NCBI RefSeq assembly: GCF_003148825.1
Contig: NZ_QGGZ01000011.1
Coordinates: 62,001 to 126,000 of the forward strand
Source of the DNA: Streptomyces sp. CG 926
GTDB taxonomy: Bacteria; Actinomycetota; Actinomycetes; Streptomycetales; Streptomycetaceae
Direction: 5' to 3'
Length of the DNA: 64,000 bases
A model generated the notes under the pieces. The model was given only the letters and a program-made list of their open reading frames with translations. It was not told where the DNA came from and did not search any database. The position numbers and the translations under genes are program-made. Each line of letters opens with the position of its first letter. The first letter of the stretch is position 1. Below, piece by piece: positions 44,220-53,593 of the stretch.

Positions 44220-44950
44220 TGACCGCACCCACGCTCGAACTCCTGCCCGCGGTCGACGTCCGCGACGGCCAGGCCGTCCGCCTCGTGCACGGGGTGTCCG
44301 GCAGTGAGACCTCCTACGGCTCCCCGCTGGAAGCGGCCCTCGCCTGGCAGCGCTCCGGCGCCGGATGGCTGCACCTGGTCGACCTGGACGCCGCCTTCGG
44401 CACCGGTGACAACCGCGCCCTGGTCGCCGACATCACCCGCGCCATGGACATCAAGGTCGAGCTGTCCGGCGGCATCCGCGACGACGCCTCGCTCGCCGCG
44501 GCCCTCGCCACCGGCTGCACCCGCGTCAACCTGGGCACCGCCGCCCTGGAGACCCCCGAGTGGGCCGCCAAGGCCATCGCCGAGCACGGCGACCGGATCG
44601 CGATCGGCCTCGACGTCCGCGGCACCACCCTCAAGGGCCGCGGCTGGACCAGCGAAGGCGGCGACCTCTACGAGACCCTCGCCCGCCTGGACTCCGAGGG
44701 CTGCGCCCGGTACGTCGTCACCGACATCGGCAAGGACGGCACCCTGACCGGCCCCAACCTGGAGCTGCTGCAGAACGTCTGCGCCGCCACCGACCGGCCC
44801 GTCGTCGCCTCCGGCGGCATCTCCTCGCTGGAGGACCTGCGGGCGCTGTCCGCCCTGGTCCCGCAAGGCGTCGAGGGCGCGATCGTCGGCAAGGCCCTGT
44901 ACGCCAAGGCCTTCACCCTGGAAGAAGCCCTGAAGGTGGTCTCCGCATGA
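44219..44950 (+). CDS. priA: PriA, bifunctional HisA/TrpF isomerase
   Basis: Beta/alpha-barrel isomerase acting on both ProFAR (histidine) and PRA (tryptophan). 243 residues from an ATG overlapping the hisH stop. LLPAVDVRDGQAVRLVHG carries the first catalytic Asp, VELSGGIRDDASL and VVTDIGKDGTLTGPN the second. The match is to the HisA family; the dual role is inferred from the actinobacterial context, because no trpF is found near the trp genes. Confidence 0.9.
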   Translation: MTAPTLELLPAVDVRDGQAVRLVHGVSGSETSYGSPLEAALAWQRSGAGWLHLVDLDAAFGTGDNRALVADITRAMDIKVELSGGIRDDASLAAALATGCTRVNLGTAALETPEWAAKAIAEHGDRIAIGLDVRGTTLKGRGWTSEGGDLYETLARLDSEGCARYVVTDIGKDGTLTGPNLELLQNVCAATDRPVVASGGISSLEDLRALSALVPQGVEGAIVGKALYAKAFTLEEALKVVSA

Positions 44951-45333
44951 GTTCCGACGCCGTACGCCGCATCTCCTCCGGCGGCCCCTACGAGGACGTC
45001 ATCGCCTACTCCCGCGCCGTGGCCCTCTCCAACGGCCTGGTCCTGGTCTCCGGCTGCACCGCGGCCGACGCGGGCGGCCCCTACGACCAGACGGTCAAGG
45101 CCTTCGAGGTCGCCTTCAAGGCACTCGCCGAGGCCGGCATGGGACCCGAGGACGTGGTCCGCACCCGGATGTACCTCACGCACGCCCGGGACGTCGACGA
45201 GGTGGGCCGTGCCCACAAGCAGCTCTTCGACGCGGTCCGGCCCGCCGCGACCATGCTCATCGTCTCCGGCTTCGTCGACCCCGGCATGGTCGTCGAGGTG
45301 GAGGTAGAGGCGTTCAAGGCGGTGGCGGAATGA
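44947..45333 (+). CDS. RidA-family protein
   Basis: 128 residues, ATGA overlap with priA. RidA (YjgF) fold: ALSNGLVLVSGCTAADAGGPYDQT and the C-terminal RPAATMLIVSGFVDPGMVVEVEVEAFKA with the conserved Arg. RidA deaminates reactive enamine/imine intermediates, so it may protect the pathway in which it sits. Overlaps hisF by 4 bases. Confidence 0.9.
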   Translation: MSSDAVRRISSGGPYEDVIAYSRAVALSNGLVLVSGCTAADAGGPYDQTVKAFEVAFKALAEAGMGPEDVVRTRMYLTHARDVDEVGRAHKQLFDAVRPAATMLIVSGFVDPGMVVEVEVEAFKAVAE

Positions 45334-46085
45334 CCCTCGCCGTACGCGTCATCCCCTGCCTGGACGTGGACAACGGCCGGGTCGTCAAGGGCGTCAACTT
45401 CCAGAACCTGCGCGACGCGGGCGACCCGGTGGAGATGGCCAAGCTGTACGACGCCGAGGGCGCCGACGAGCTGACCTTCCTCGACATCACCGCGTCCTCC
45501 GGGAACCGCGAGACCACGTACGACGTGGTGCGCCGCACCGCCGAGCAGGTCTTCATCCCGCTCACCGTGGGCGGCGGCGTCCGGACGGCCGACGACGTCG
45601 ACAAGCTGCTGCGCGCGGGAGCGGACAAGGTCGGCGTCAACACGGCCGCCATCGTCCGCCCCGAGCTGATCCAGGAGATCGCGGAGCGCTTCGGCCGGCA
45701 GGTCCTCGTCCTCTCGGTCGACGCCCGCCGCACCGCGGCCGGCACCTTCGAGGTCACCACGCACGGCGGCCGACAGGGCACCGGCATCGACGCGGTCGAA
45801 TGGGCGCACCGGGCGGCGGAGCTGGGCGCGGGCGAGATCCTGCTCAACTCGATGGACGCGGACGGTACGAAGGACGGCTACGACGTCGAGATGATCGCGG
45901 CGGTGCGCAAGCACGTCACCGTCCCGGTGATCGCCTCGGGCGGCGCGGGCCGCCTGGCCGACTTCGCCCCGGCGATCGACGCGGGCGCGGATGCGGTGCT
46001 GGCGGCCTCGGTCTTCCACTTCGGCGACCTCCGCATCGCCGAAGTGAAGTCCGCCCTCCGCGAAGCGGGCCACCCGATCCGCTGA
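45330..46085 (+). CDS. hisF: HisF, cyclase subunit of IGP synthase
   Basis: 251-residue beta/alpha barrel that makes imidazoleglycerol phosphate and AICAR with HisH. Catalytic Asp in RVIPCLDVDNGRVVKGVNF near 11 and in LLNSMDADGTKDGYD near 175; phosphate loops GGGVRT and ASGGAGR. Last gene of the cluster. Confidence 0.97.
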   Translation: MTLAVRVIPCLDVDNGRVVKGVNFQNLRDAGDPVEMAKLYDAEGADELTFLDITASSGNRETTYDVVRRTAEQVFIPLTVGGGVRTADDVDKLLRAGADKVGVNTAAIVRPELIQEIAERFGRQVLVLSVDARRTAAGTFEVTTHGGRQGTGIDAVEWAHRAAELGAGEILLNSMDADGTKDGYDVEMIAAVRKHVTVPVIASGGAGRLADFAPAIDAGADAVLAASVFHFGDLRIAEVKSALREAGHPIR

Positions 46086-46110
46086 CCCCGTCCCGGGGGG
46101 CGGGTGCGGT

Positions 46111-46679
46111 CCCGGGTGCGGCCCGGTGGGTGCGCCCTTGCCCTGGCCGGGCTGGGTTCGGCTGCGGCCCGGTGGGTGCGCCTCAAGCGCCGGCGGGGCT
46201 TGGGTTGGGCCGCCGGGCCGGTGGGGTGGGGGTGCGGGGCCGCCGGGGGGTGTCTCCTCGGCTCGCGCGGTACCCCGGGTCTCGGCTGTACCCGGCGGTG
46301 CGCGCTCGTCCTGCGGGGACACCCCCCACCGTCCCCACACCCCCACCTGCCTACCCGCGGCCGTGGGGCGGGGACACTCCGGGGGCTCCCCGCAGGACGA
46401 GCGCGCAACCTGGGCCGCACAACACAACCATCGCCGCGCCGCGCGAGCCGAGGAGAGCCCCCGGAGGGGCCCCGCCCCACCCGAAGCCCAACCCAAGCCC
46501 CGCCGGCAGCCGAACCCAGCCCCGCCGCCGATTGAGGCGCACCCGCCGAGGCCGCGGCCAAACCCAGCCCCGCCGGCGTTTGAGGCGCGGCCACCGGGCC
46601 GCACCCGGACAACGAACCCGCACCGCCCGGCCAGGGCCACGGCACCGCCCGGCCAGGGCAACGGCACCGACCGGCCAGG
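46111..46679. repeat. Composite palindromic repeat, copy B (inverted)
   Basis: Inverted copy of 12239-12836, filling the gap between convergent hisF and the TIGR03085 gene and abutting the latter's stop codon. Same nested arms: 46253-46269 with 46440-46456 (17/17) and 46300-46319 with 46387-46406 (20/20). The right edge has three 22-bp units (starts near 46627, 46649, 46671) against four in copy A. No other gene was seen in the 594-bp gap. Confidence 0.85.
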
Positions 46680-47312
46680 TCAGAGGCCGAGTTCCGCCAC
46701 CGTCAGCTTCGCCACCGCCGTGCTGTCGCCGTCGAGCGAGACCGACGCCGACGCCTGCCGGCCGAAGCAGAACAGCGTCAGTTCACCCGGCTCGCCCGTC
46801 ACGGTGACCACCGGCGCGCCCTTGTGAGCCACCACCGTCCGCCCGTCGGGACGCCTCAGCACCAGGCCCACCGGCGAGCGCCGACCCGTCAGCCGGGCCA
46901 GCTTCTCCAGCCGGGACCACAGCGAGTCGGAGAAGACCGGGTCCAGTTCCCGCGGTGACCAGTCCGGCTGCGCCCGGCGGACGTCCTCCGCGTGGACGTA
47001 GAACTCCACCGCGTTCGCCGCCTCGTCGATCTGCTTCAGCGCGTACAGCGACATCCTCGGCGGGCCGGTCCTGATCAACTGGATCAGTTCCTCGTACGGC
47101 TTGGCCGTGTACTCCTCCATCGCCTTGTCCAGGCGGGCCTTCAGCACGTTCAGCAGCAGGCCGCCCGCCGCGTCGGGCCGCCGTTCGCGCACCACCACGT
47201 GCGCGGCCAGGTCGCGGCAGGTCCAGCCGGCGCACAGCGTGGGGGCCTCCGGACCGGCCGCCTCCAACAGGTCCGCCAGGAGCAGGCGTTCACGCTTCGC
47301 ATGGGTAGACAT
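46680..47312 (-). CDS. TIGR03085-family metal-binding protein (DinB-like)
   Basis: 210 residues from the ATG giving MSTHAKRERLLLADLL; the longer open frame upstream is ignored. Helical DinB/mycothiol-transferase-like fold with the segment APTLCAGWTCRDLAAHVVVRERRPD (Trp/Asp/His metal-site type) and YVHAEDVRRAQPDW. Substrate unknown, perhaps linked to mycothiol chemistry in actinobacteria. Confidence 0.82.
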   Translation of the reverse strand: MSTHAKRERLLLADLLEAAGPEAPTLCAGWTCRDLAAHVVVRERRPDAAGGLLLNVLKARLDKAMEEYTAKPYEELIQLIRTGPPRMSLYALKQIDEAANAVEFYVHAEDVRRAQPDWSPRELDPVFSDSLWSRLEKLARLTGRRSPVGLVLRRPDGRTVVAHKGAPVVTVTGEPGELTLFCFGRQASASVSLDGDSTAVAKLTVAELGL

Positions 47313-47403
47313 GCGGGCCAGCCTACGGCGGGAACCCGCCGAACACCCGCTCATCAGGCGGACGGGGATCATCACCCCCGCCCCGGCCCGGCACAATGGC
47401 CAC

Positions 47404-47772
47404 ATGAGTACGTCCCCCCGCCCCGGCAATCTCGACCCCGCCATCGCCGAGCGCCTCAAGCGTTCCGCGGACGGGCTGATCCCGGCCATCGCCCAGCAGT
47501 ACGACACCGGTGAGGTGCTCATGCTCGGCTGGATGGACGACGAGGCCCTGCACCGCACCCTGACCACCGGCCGCTGCACCTACTGGTCCCGCAGCCGCCA
47601 GGAGTACTGGGTGAAGGGGGACACCTCGGGCCACTTCCAGCACGTGAAATCCGTCGCGCTCGACTGCGACGCCGACACCGTGCTCGTCCGGGTCGACCAG
47701 GTCGGAGCGGCCTGCCACACCGGGGCACGCACCTGTTTCGACGAAGATGTCCTCCTCCGCGCAGCCGACTAG
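47404..47772 (+). CDS. hisI: HisI, phosphoribosyl-AMP cyclohydrolase
   Basis: 122 residues. Zinc and magnesium ligands in YWSRSRQEYWVKGDTSGHFQHV, LDCDADTVL and ACHTGARTCF. Monofunctional (no HisE part). 91 bp from the divergent gene, and only 14 bp before trpE, so both are likely cotranscribed. Confidence 0.96.
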   Translation: MSTSPRPGNLDPAIAERLKRSADGLIPAIAQQYDTGEVLMLGWMDDEALHRTLTTGRCTYWSRSRQEYWVKGDTSGHFQHVKSVALDCDADTVLVRVDQVGAACHTGARTCFDEDVLLRAAD

Positions 47773-47786
47773 GTAGGGTCCCCGAA

Positions 47787-49277
47787 ATGGATCTTGAGAC
47801 GTTCCGCAAGCTCGCGGCCGACCGCCGCGTCATCCCCGTGAGCCGCAAGCTGCTGGCCGACGGGGACACCCCCGTCGGGCTCTACCGCAAGCTCGCCGCC
47901 GAACGCCCCGGCACCTTCCTCCTGGAGTCCGCCGAGAACGGCCGCTCCTGGTCCCGGTACTCCTTCATCGGGGTCCGCAGCGACGCCACCCTGACCGCGC
48001 GGGACGGCCGCGCGCACTGGATCGGCACCCCGCCCGTCGGCGTACCCACCGACGGCGACCCCCTCGACGCGCTGCGTGCCACCGTCGAGGCCCTGCACAC
48101 CCCCCGCGACCTCGCCGCCGGGATGCCGCCCTTCACCGGCGGCATGGTCGGCTACCTCGGCTACGACATCGTGCGCCGCCTGGAGCGCATCGGCGAGCAC
48201 ACCGCCGACGACCTGGAGCTGCCCGAGCTGACCATGCTGCTCACCTCCGACCTGGCGGTCATGGACCACTGGGACGGCACCGTCCAGCTCATCGCCAACG
48301 CCATCAACCACAACGACCTCGACACGGGCGTGGACGAGGCGTACGCGGACGCGGTGGCCCGGCTCGACGCGATGGAGGCCGACCTCGCGCGCCCCGCCCC
48401 GTACACCCCCACGCCGCTGCCCGCCTCCGAGCTGCCCGAGTTCTCGGCGCTGTGGGGCGGCGAGAAGTACCAGGACGCCGTCGAGGACATCAAGGAGCGC
48501 ATCCGGGCCGGCGAGGCCTTCCAGGTGGTGCCCTCGCAGCGGTTCGAGACCCCCTGCCAGGCTTCCGCGCTGGACGTCTACCGGGTGCTGCGGGCCACGA
48601 ACCCGTCCCCGTACATGTACCTCTTCCGCTTCGAGAACGGCTTCGACGTGGTCGGCTCCAGCCCCGAGGCGCTGGTCAAGGTCGAGGACGGGCGGGCCAT
48701 GGTCCACCCCATCGCCGGCACCCGCCACCGCGGCGCGACCCCGCAGGAGGACAACGACCTCGCCGACGAGCTGATGGCCGACCCCAAGGAGCGCGCCGAG
48801 CACCTCATGCTCGTCGACCTGGGCCGCAACGACCTCGGTCGGGTGTGCGAGCCGGGCTCGGTGGAGGTCGTCGACTTCATGTCGATCGAGCGCTACTCCC
48901 ACGTGATGCACATCGTCTCGACCGTGACGGGGCGCGTCGCCGAGGGGAAGACCGCCTTCGACGTGCTCACCGCCTGCTTCCCGGCCGGCACCCTCTCCGG
49001 CGCGCCCAAGCCGCGCGCCATGCAGATCATCGAGGAGCTGGAGCCCTCCCGCCGCGGCCTGTACGGCGGCTGCGTCGGCTATCTGGACTTCGCCGGGGAC
49101 TCCGACACCGCCATCGCCATCCGGACCGCGCTGCTGCGCGACGGCACGGCGTACGTGCAGGCCGGGGCCGGTGTCGTCGCGGACTCGGTGCCCGAGCTGG
49201 AGGACAACGAGTGCCGCAACAAGGCCGCCGCCGTGCTGCGCGCGGTCGGAGCGGCGAACCGCCTCCACAGCTCCTGA
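47787..49277 (+). CDS. trpE: TrpE, anthranilate synthase component I
   Basis: 496 residues, chorismate-binding. Feedback site LLESAENGRSWSRYSFIG near 46; catalytic region GSSPEALVKVEDGR, HPIAGTRHRGATPQEDNDLADEL, VDLGRNDLGRVCEPG and TLSGAPKPRAMQIIEELEPSRRGLYGG near 395-425. No trpG beside it. No leader peptide fits in the 14-bp gap to hisI. Confidence 0.97.
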   Translation: MDLETFRKLAADRRVIPVSRKLLADGDTPVGLYRKLAAERPGTFLLESAENGRSWSRYSFIGVRSDATLTARDGRAHWIGTPPVGVPTDGDPLDALRATVEALHTPRDLAAGMPPFTGGMVGYLGYDIVRRLERIGEHTADDLELPELTMLLTSDLAVMDHWDGTVQLIANAINHNDLDTGVDEAYADAVARLDAMEADLARPAPYTPTPLPASELPEFSALWGGEKYQDAVEDIKERIRAGEAFQVVPSQRFETPCQASALDVYRVLRATNPSPYMYLFRFENGFDVVGSSPEALVKVEDGRAMVHPIAGTRHRGATPQEDNDLADELMADPKERAEHLMLVDLGRNDLGRVCEPGSVEVVDFMSIERYSHVMHIVSTVTGRVAEGKTAFDVLTACFPAGTLSGAPKPRAMQIIEELEPSRRGLYGGCVGYLDFAGDSDTAIAIRTALLRDGTAYVQAGAGVVADSVPELEDNECRNKAAAVLRAVGAANRLHSS

Positions 49278-49300
49278 GGGCGTAGGGGATAGTGGGGTAC

Positions 49301-49966
49301 GTGAGTGCCGTACCCCCACCCCGAACCGAAGCCGACGCCGAGCCCGAGGCGACCGAGAGTCGAGGCGGCCGCCGCAGCGTGGCCGTCGCCCTGCTGCTCG
49401 GCGCACTCGGCGCCACCGTCGTCCTGCTCGCCTCCGGCCGGACCTGGGCCCGGGGCACCGCCGCCATCGGCAGCGACTCGCTCCAGCTGGCCGCCGACGG
49501 GCGGGCCGTCACCGGCCTGCCCGCCGCGCTGGCCATCGTGGGCCTCGCCGCGCTGGTCGCCGTCTTCGCCGTACGCGGCAAGGGACGGCTGCTGGTGTCG
49601 GGGCTGCTCGCGCTCAGCGGTCTGGGGGCGGGGCTGTCCGCCGTCCTCGGCTCCGACGGCCGCCGGGTCCTGGACGCGCAGGCCGCCCGGACGACCGCCG
49701 ACAGCGCCGCGCACGTGGCGGGCCTGACCCAGACGTCCTGGCCCTACGTCACGGCCGCCGGCGCGGCCCTGATCCTGGTCGCCGGGCTGCTGGCGCTGCG
49801 TTTCGGCCGGAGCTGGCCCTCGATGGGGGGCCGCTACGAGCGTGACGGCAGCCCGCGTGCCCGGACTGTCGCGGCGGTTGATCCGGACCGGCCGGAAGAT
49901 CTGTGGAAGGCTCTGGACCGCGGCGAGGACCCGACCGGCGACCCGGGCGCCGACCGGGGCCACTGA
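49301..49966 (+). CDS. Trp-associated membrane protein (TIGR02234)
   Basis: 221 residues from GTG at 49301 (a GTG at 49292 would add three). Four hydrophobic segments (VAVALLLGALGATVVLLASG, AALAIVGLAALVAVFAV, LLVSGLLALSGLGAGLSAV, YVTAAGAALILVAGLLAL). A family fixed next to trp genes in actinobacteria (Trp_oprn_chp). Function unknown. Confidence 0.85.
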   Translation: MSAVPPPRTEADAEPEATESRGGRRSVAVALLLGALGATVVLLASGRTWARGTAAIGSDSLQLAADGRAVTGLPAALAIVGLAALVAVFAVRGKGRLLVSGLLALSGLGAGLSAVLGSDGRRVLDAQAARTTADSAAHVAGLTQTSWPYVTAAGAALILVAGLLALRFGRSWPSMGGRYERDGSPRARTVAAVDPDRPEDLWKALDRGEDPTGDPGADRGH

Positions 49967-50077
49967 CCCGACCCCCCTGGACGGCGAAGCCGCCCGGTAC
50001 GGGACAATGGTCGCCGAGCGTCCGACACGGACCGTACGTTCGACACAGCAGCGCGACAGAGCAACGAGGAGCAACTC

Positions 50078-50329
50078 ATGGCGGGCACTAGCCACGGACA
50101 CACCCCGGCCGCCTGGACCGGTGTCATCATCGCCTTCATCGGTTTCTGCATCTCCGGCGCCTTCATGGTGCTCGCGAACCCGCTCGGCTTCTGGGCCGGA
50201 CTCGTCGTGGTCGCGCTCGGCGGCGTCGTCGGCCTGGGGATGAAGGCCGCGGGCATGGGCGCGCCGAAGGCCGCTCACAAGGACCTCGCCGAGGTCATCG
50301 CCGCGGCCAAGGTTCCCGCCAAGGTCTGA
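50078..50329 (+). CDS. HGxxPAAW-family small membrane protein
   Basis: 83 residues. The name-giving motif HGHTPAAW is at residues 7-14, followed by two hydrophobic segments (VIIAFIGFCISGAFMVLA, LVVVALGGVVGLGM). Ribosome binding site AACGAGGAGCAA. Conserved beside trp genes; function unknown. Confidence 0.85.
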   Translation: MAGTSHGHTPAAWTGVIIAFIGFCISGAFMVLANPLGFWAGLVVVALGGVVGLGMKAAGMGAPKAAHKDLAEVIAAAKVPAKV

Positions 50330-50339
50330 GCGCGCGAGC

Positions 50340-50376
50340 GACGCGGTTCGAAGCGACGCGGTTCGTCGCGACGCGG
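50340..50376 (+). repeat. 15-bp tandem repeat
   Basis: GACGCGGTTCGAAGC, GACGCGGTTCGTCGC and the start of a third unit at 50340, 50355 and 50370, just before the terminator. Confidence 0.7.
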
Positions 50377-50379
50377 CCG

Positions 50380-50411
50380 AAAAGGCGCGGCCCCGCCGGG
50401 CTGCGCCTTTT
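50380..50411 (+). terminator. Terminator of the HGxxPAAW gene
   Basis: 9-bp stem AAAAGGCGC/GCGCCTTTT (50380-50388 with 50403-50411) ending in TTTT, a rare intrinsic-type terminator for this genome. Confidence 0.8.
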
Positions 50412-50435
50412 GTCATGAGCGGAGAGAATCAGCAG

Positions 50436-50915
50436 GTGGACGCCTCTCGTACCCCCGATGCCCCGCCGTCGCCGGCGCCCGTACCCGCGGAGCCGGGGCG
50501 GTCCGCCGAGCGGCCGTCCCGGGCCCGGCGGCTCGCCGTCCCGGCGCTCTACCTGGCCGGGGTCACCGCCGCCTTCGCGTACGTGGGGGCCGTGGATCCC
50601 AACGAGCCCGGCCACTACCCGGTGTGCCCGCTGTTCCGCCTGACGGGCCTCCTGTGCCCGGGCTGCGGCGGTCTGCGCAGCGCGCACGCGTTCGCGCACG
50701 GTGATCTGGTCGCCGCGCTCGGGGCGAACGCGTTCGCGGTCGTGGGCTACTTCGTCTTCGCGGGGTTCATGGCCCTGTGGCTGGTCCGCGCCTTCCGCGG
50801 CGGGCCGACCCCGAGGATCGTCCTGCGTCCCAGGTCCTGGTGGGCGATCGGCGCCCTGGCACTGGTTTTCGTCATTGTCCGAAATCTCTCTTTCGGCTCC
50901 GCACTGGCACCCTGA
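50436..50915 (+). CDS. DUF2752 membrane protein
   Basis: 159 residues from GTG at 50436, which has GGAGAG nine bases upstream. An ATG at 50415 is also in frame but lies directly after a terminator and has no ribosome binding site. Motif YPVCPLFRLTGLLCPGCGGLRSAHAF is the hallmark of DUF2752 (Cys-rich). About three hydrophobic segments. Function unknown; lies before trpC in many streptomycetes. Confidence 0.85.
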   Translation: MDASRTPDAPPSPAPVPAEPGRSAERPSRARRLAVPALYLAGVTAAFAYVGAVDPNEPGHYPVCPLFRLTGLLCPGCGGLRSAHAFAHGDLVAALGANAFAVVGYFVFAGFMALWLVRAFRGGPTPRIVLRPRSWWAIGALALVFVIVRNLSFGSALAP

Positions 50916-51087
50916 GCCCCCTGGGCAGGCCCTATGAAGCACGGATTCCGAATGTCCAGTTACTGGGACGTCGTCAACCGCGTGCGGAGGGCAACGCCTC
51001 CTGCGGATACCATTTGAATGTCGACCTTGCTGTTGTACGTGTCTGCAAGGCGGCCGACCGTCATCGACCCGGAAGGGGGCCGCTCGC

Positions 51088-51897
51088 GTGAGTGTGCTCG
51101 ACGAGATCATCGAAGGGGTCCGCGAAGACCTTGCCGAACGGCAGGCCCGCGTGAGCCTCGACGAGCTCAAGGAGCGTGCCGCCAAGGCGCCCCAGGCCAA
51201 GGACGGCGTCGCTGCCCTGCGCGGCGACAGCGTCAAGGTGATCTGCGAGGTCAAGCGTTCCAGCCCCTCCAAGGGTGCGCTGGCCGCCATCGCCGATCCG
51301 GCCGGGCTCGCCGCTGATTACGAGGCCGGCGGGGCGGCGGTCATCTCCGTCCTCACCGAGCAGCGTCGATTCGGCGGCTCGCTGGCCGACCTGGAGGCCG
51401 TCCGCGCCCGCGTGGACATCCCGATCCTGCGCAAGGACTTCATCGTCACGGCGTACCAGCTCTGGGAGGCCCGCGCCTACGGCGCCGACCTCGCCCTGCT
51501 GATCGTCGCGGCCCTGGAGCAGGAGGCCCTCGTCTCCCTCATCGAGCGGGCCGAGTCCATCGGTCTCACCCCGCTCGTCGAGGTCCACGACGAGGAGGAG
51601 GTGGAGCGCGCGGTCGCCGCCGGCGCCAAGATCATCGGTGTCAACGCCCGCAACCTCAAGGACCTCAAGGTCGACCGCTCCACCTTCGAGCGCGTCGTCG
51701 GCGAGATCCCGGACCACATCGTCAAGATCGCCGAGTCCGGCATCCGTGGCCCGCACGACCTGATCGCCTACGCCAACGAGGGCGCCGACGCCGTCCTCGT
51801 CGGGGAGTCCCTGGTGACCGGACGCGACCCGAAGGCGGCCGTGGCCGACCTCGTCGCCGCCGGCGCCCACCCCGCCCTGCGCCACGGGCGGAGCTGA
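51088..51897 (+). CDS. trpC: TrpC, indole-3-glycerol-phosphate synthase
   Basis: Beta/alpha-barrel enzyme, 269 residues from GTG. VICEVKRSSPSKGALA near 50 holds the catalytic Lys; LRKDFIVTAYQLWEARAYGAD near 114; GVNARNLKDLKVD; AESGIRGPHDL. Monofunctional. First gene of the trpC-trpM-trpB-trpA group. Confidence 0.97.
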   Translation: MSVLDEIIEGVREDLAERQARVSLDELKERAAKAPQAKDGVAALRGDSVKVICEVKRSSPSKGALAAIADPAGLAADYEAGGAAVISVLTEQRRFGGSLADLEAVRARVDIPILRKDFIVTAYQLWEARAYGADLALLIVAALEQEALVSLIERAESIGLTPLVEVHDEEEVERAVAAGAKIIGVNARNLKDLKVDRSTFERVVGEIPDHIVKIAESGIRGPHDLIAYANEGADAVLVGESLVTGRDPKAAVADLVAAGAHPALRHGRS

Positions 51898-51906
51898 CCG
51901 GTACCC

Positions 51907-52116
51907 ATGACCCACGACCGCTCCTGCGTCCGCACCCGCCCGGGCTCCCGCCCGGTCGGCGTGCAGACCGCGCACGCGCCCCTGGCGCGCGGCTGCCGCC
52001 CCCGCGGCTGTCGCGCCCCGGCCCGGCGCGTGCACGGGCGGCGGGTCCGGTACGTGATCGGCTCCGAGCCCGGTCAGGTCAACGGCATGCGATGGCGCCG
52101 CGGAGGCGCGCTGTAA
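51907..52116 (+). CDS. trpM: TrpM-like small basic protein
   Basis: 69 residues, nine bp after trpC. Arg-rich with four Cys (MTHDRSCVRTRPGSRPVGVQ, CRPRGC) and the tail VRYVIGSEPGQVNGMRWRRG. It holds the place of trpX (renamed trpM) of S. coelicolor, a small protein that modulates tryptophan synthesis and development. The assignment is by position and size; I cannot align it here. Confidence 0.7.
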   Translation: MTHDRSCVRTRPGSRPVGVQTAHAPLARGCRPRGCRAPARRVHGRRVRYVIGSEPGQVNGMRWRRGGAL

Positions 52117-52127
52117 CGAGGATCGCC

Positions 52128-52158
52128 ACGGCCCGGTACGCACGACGTACCGTGCCGT
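52128..52158 (+). promoter_or_regulatory. Hairpin/operator upstream of trpB
   Basis: ACGGC-CC-GGTACG-CACGA-CGTACC-GT-GCCGT: six plus five pairs around an internal 2x2 loop. In the 205-bp gap between trpM and trpB, which also has TACGGT (52274-52279) as a possible -10. Otherwise nothing is seen in the gap. Confidence 0.45.
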
Positions 52159-52321
52159 GCGCGGCTCTCGTACGGCCTGACGTCCCGAGCCGCCGGCTCC
52201 GGACGCGGGCCGCTCCGCTCCGTACCCACGACATCCCCCAGCGGGGTGTGCGCGGCACGGGCGGGCGGCGCAATACGGTGAATCCACCCCGCCGCATCTC
52301 GCACCCGTAGGAGCACTGGAC

Positions 52322-53589
<1,268 letters not shown>

Positions 53590-53593
<4 letters not shown>

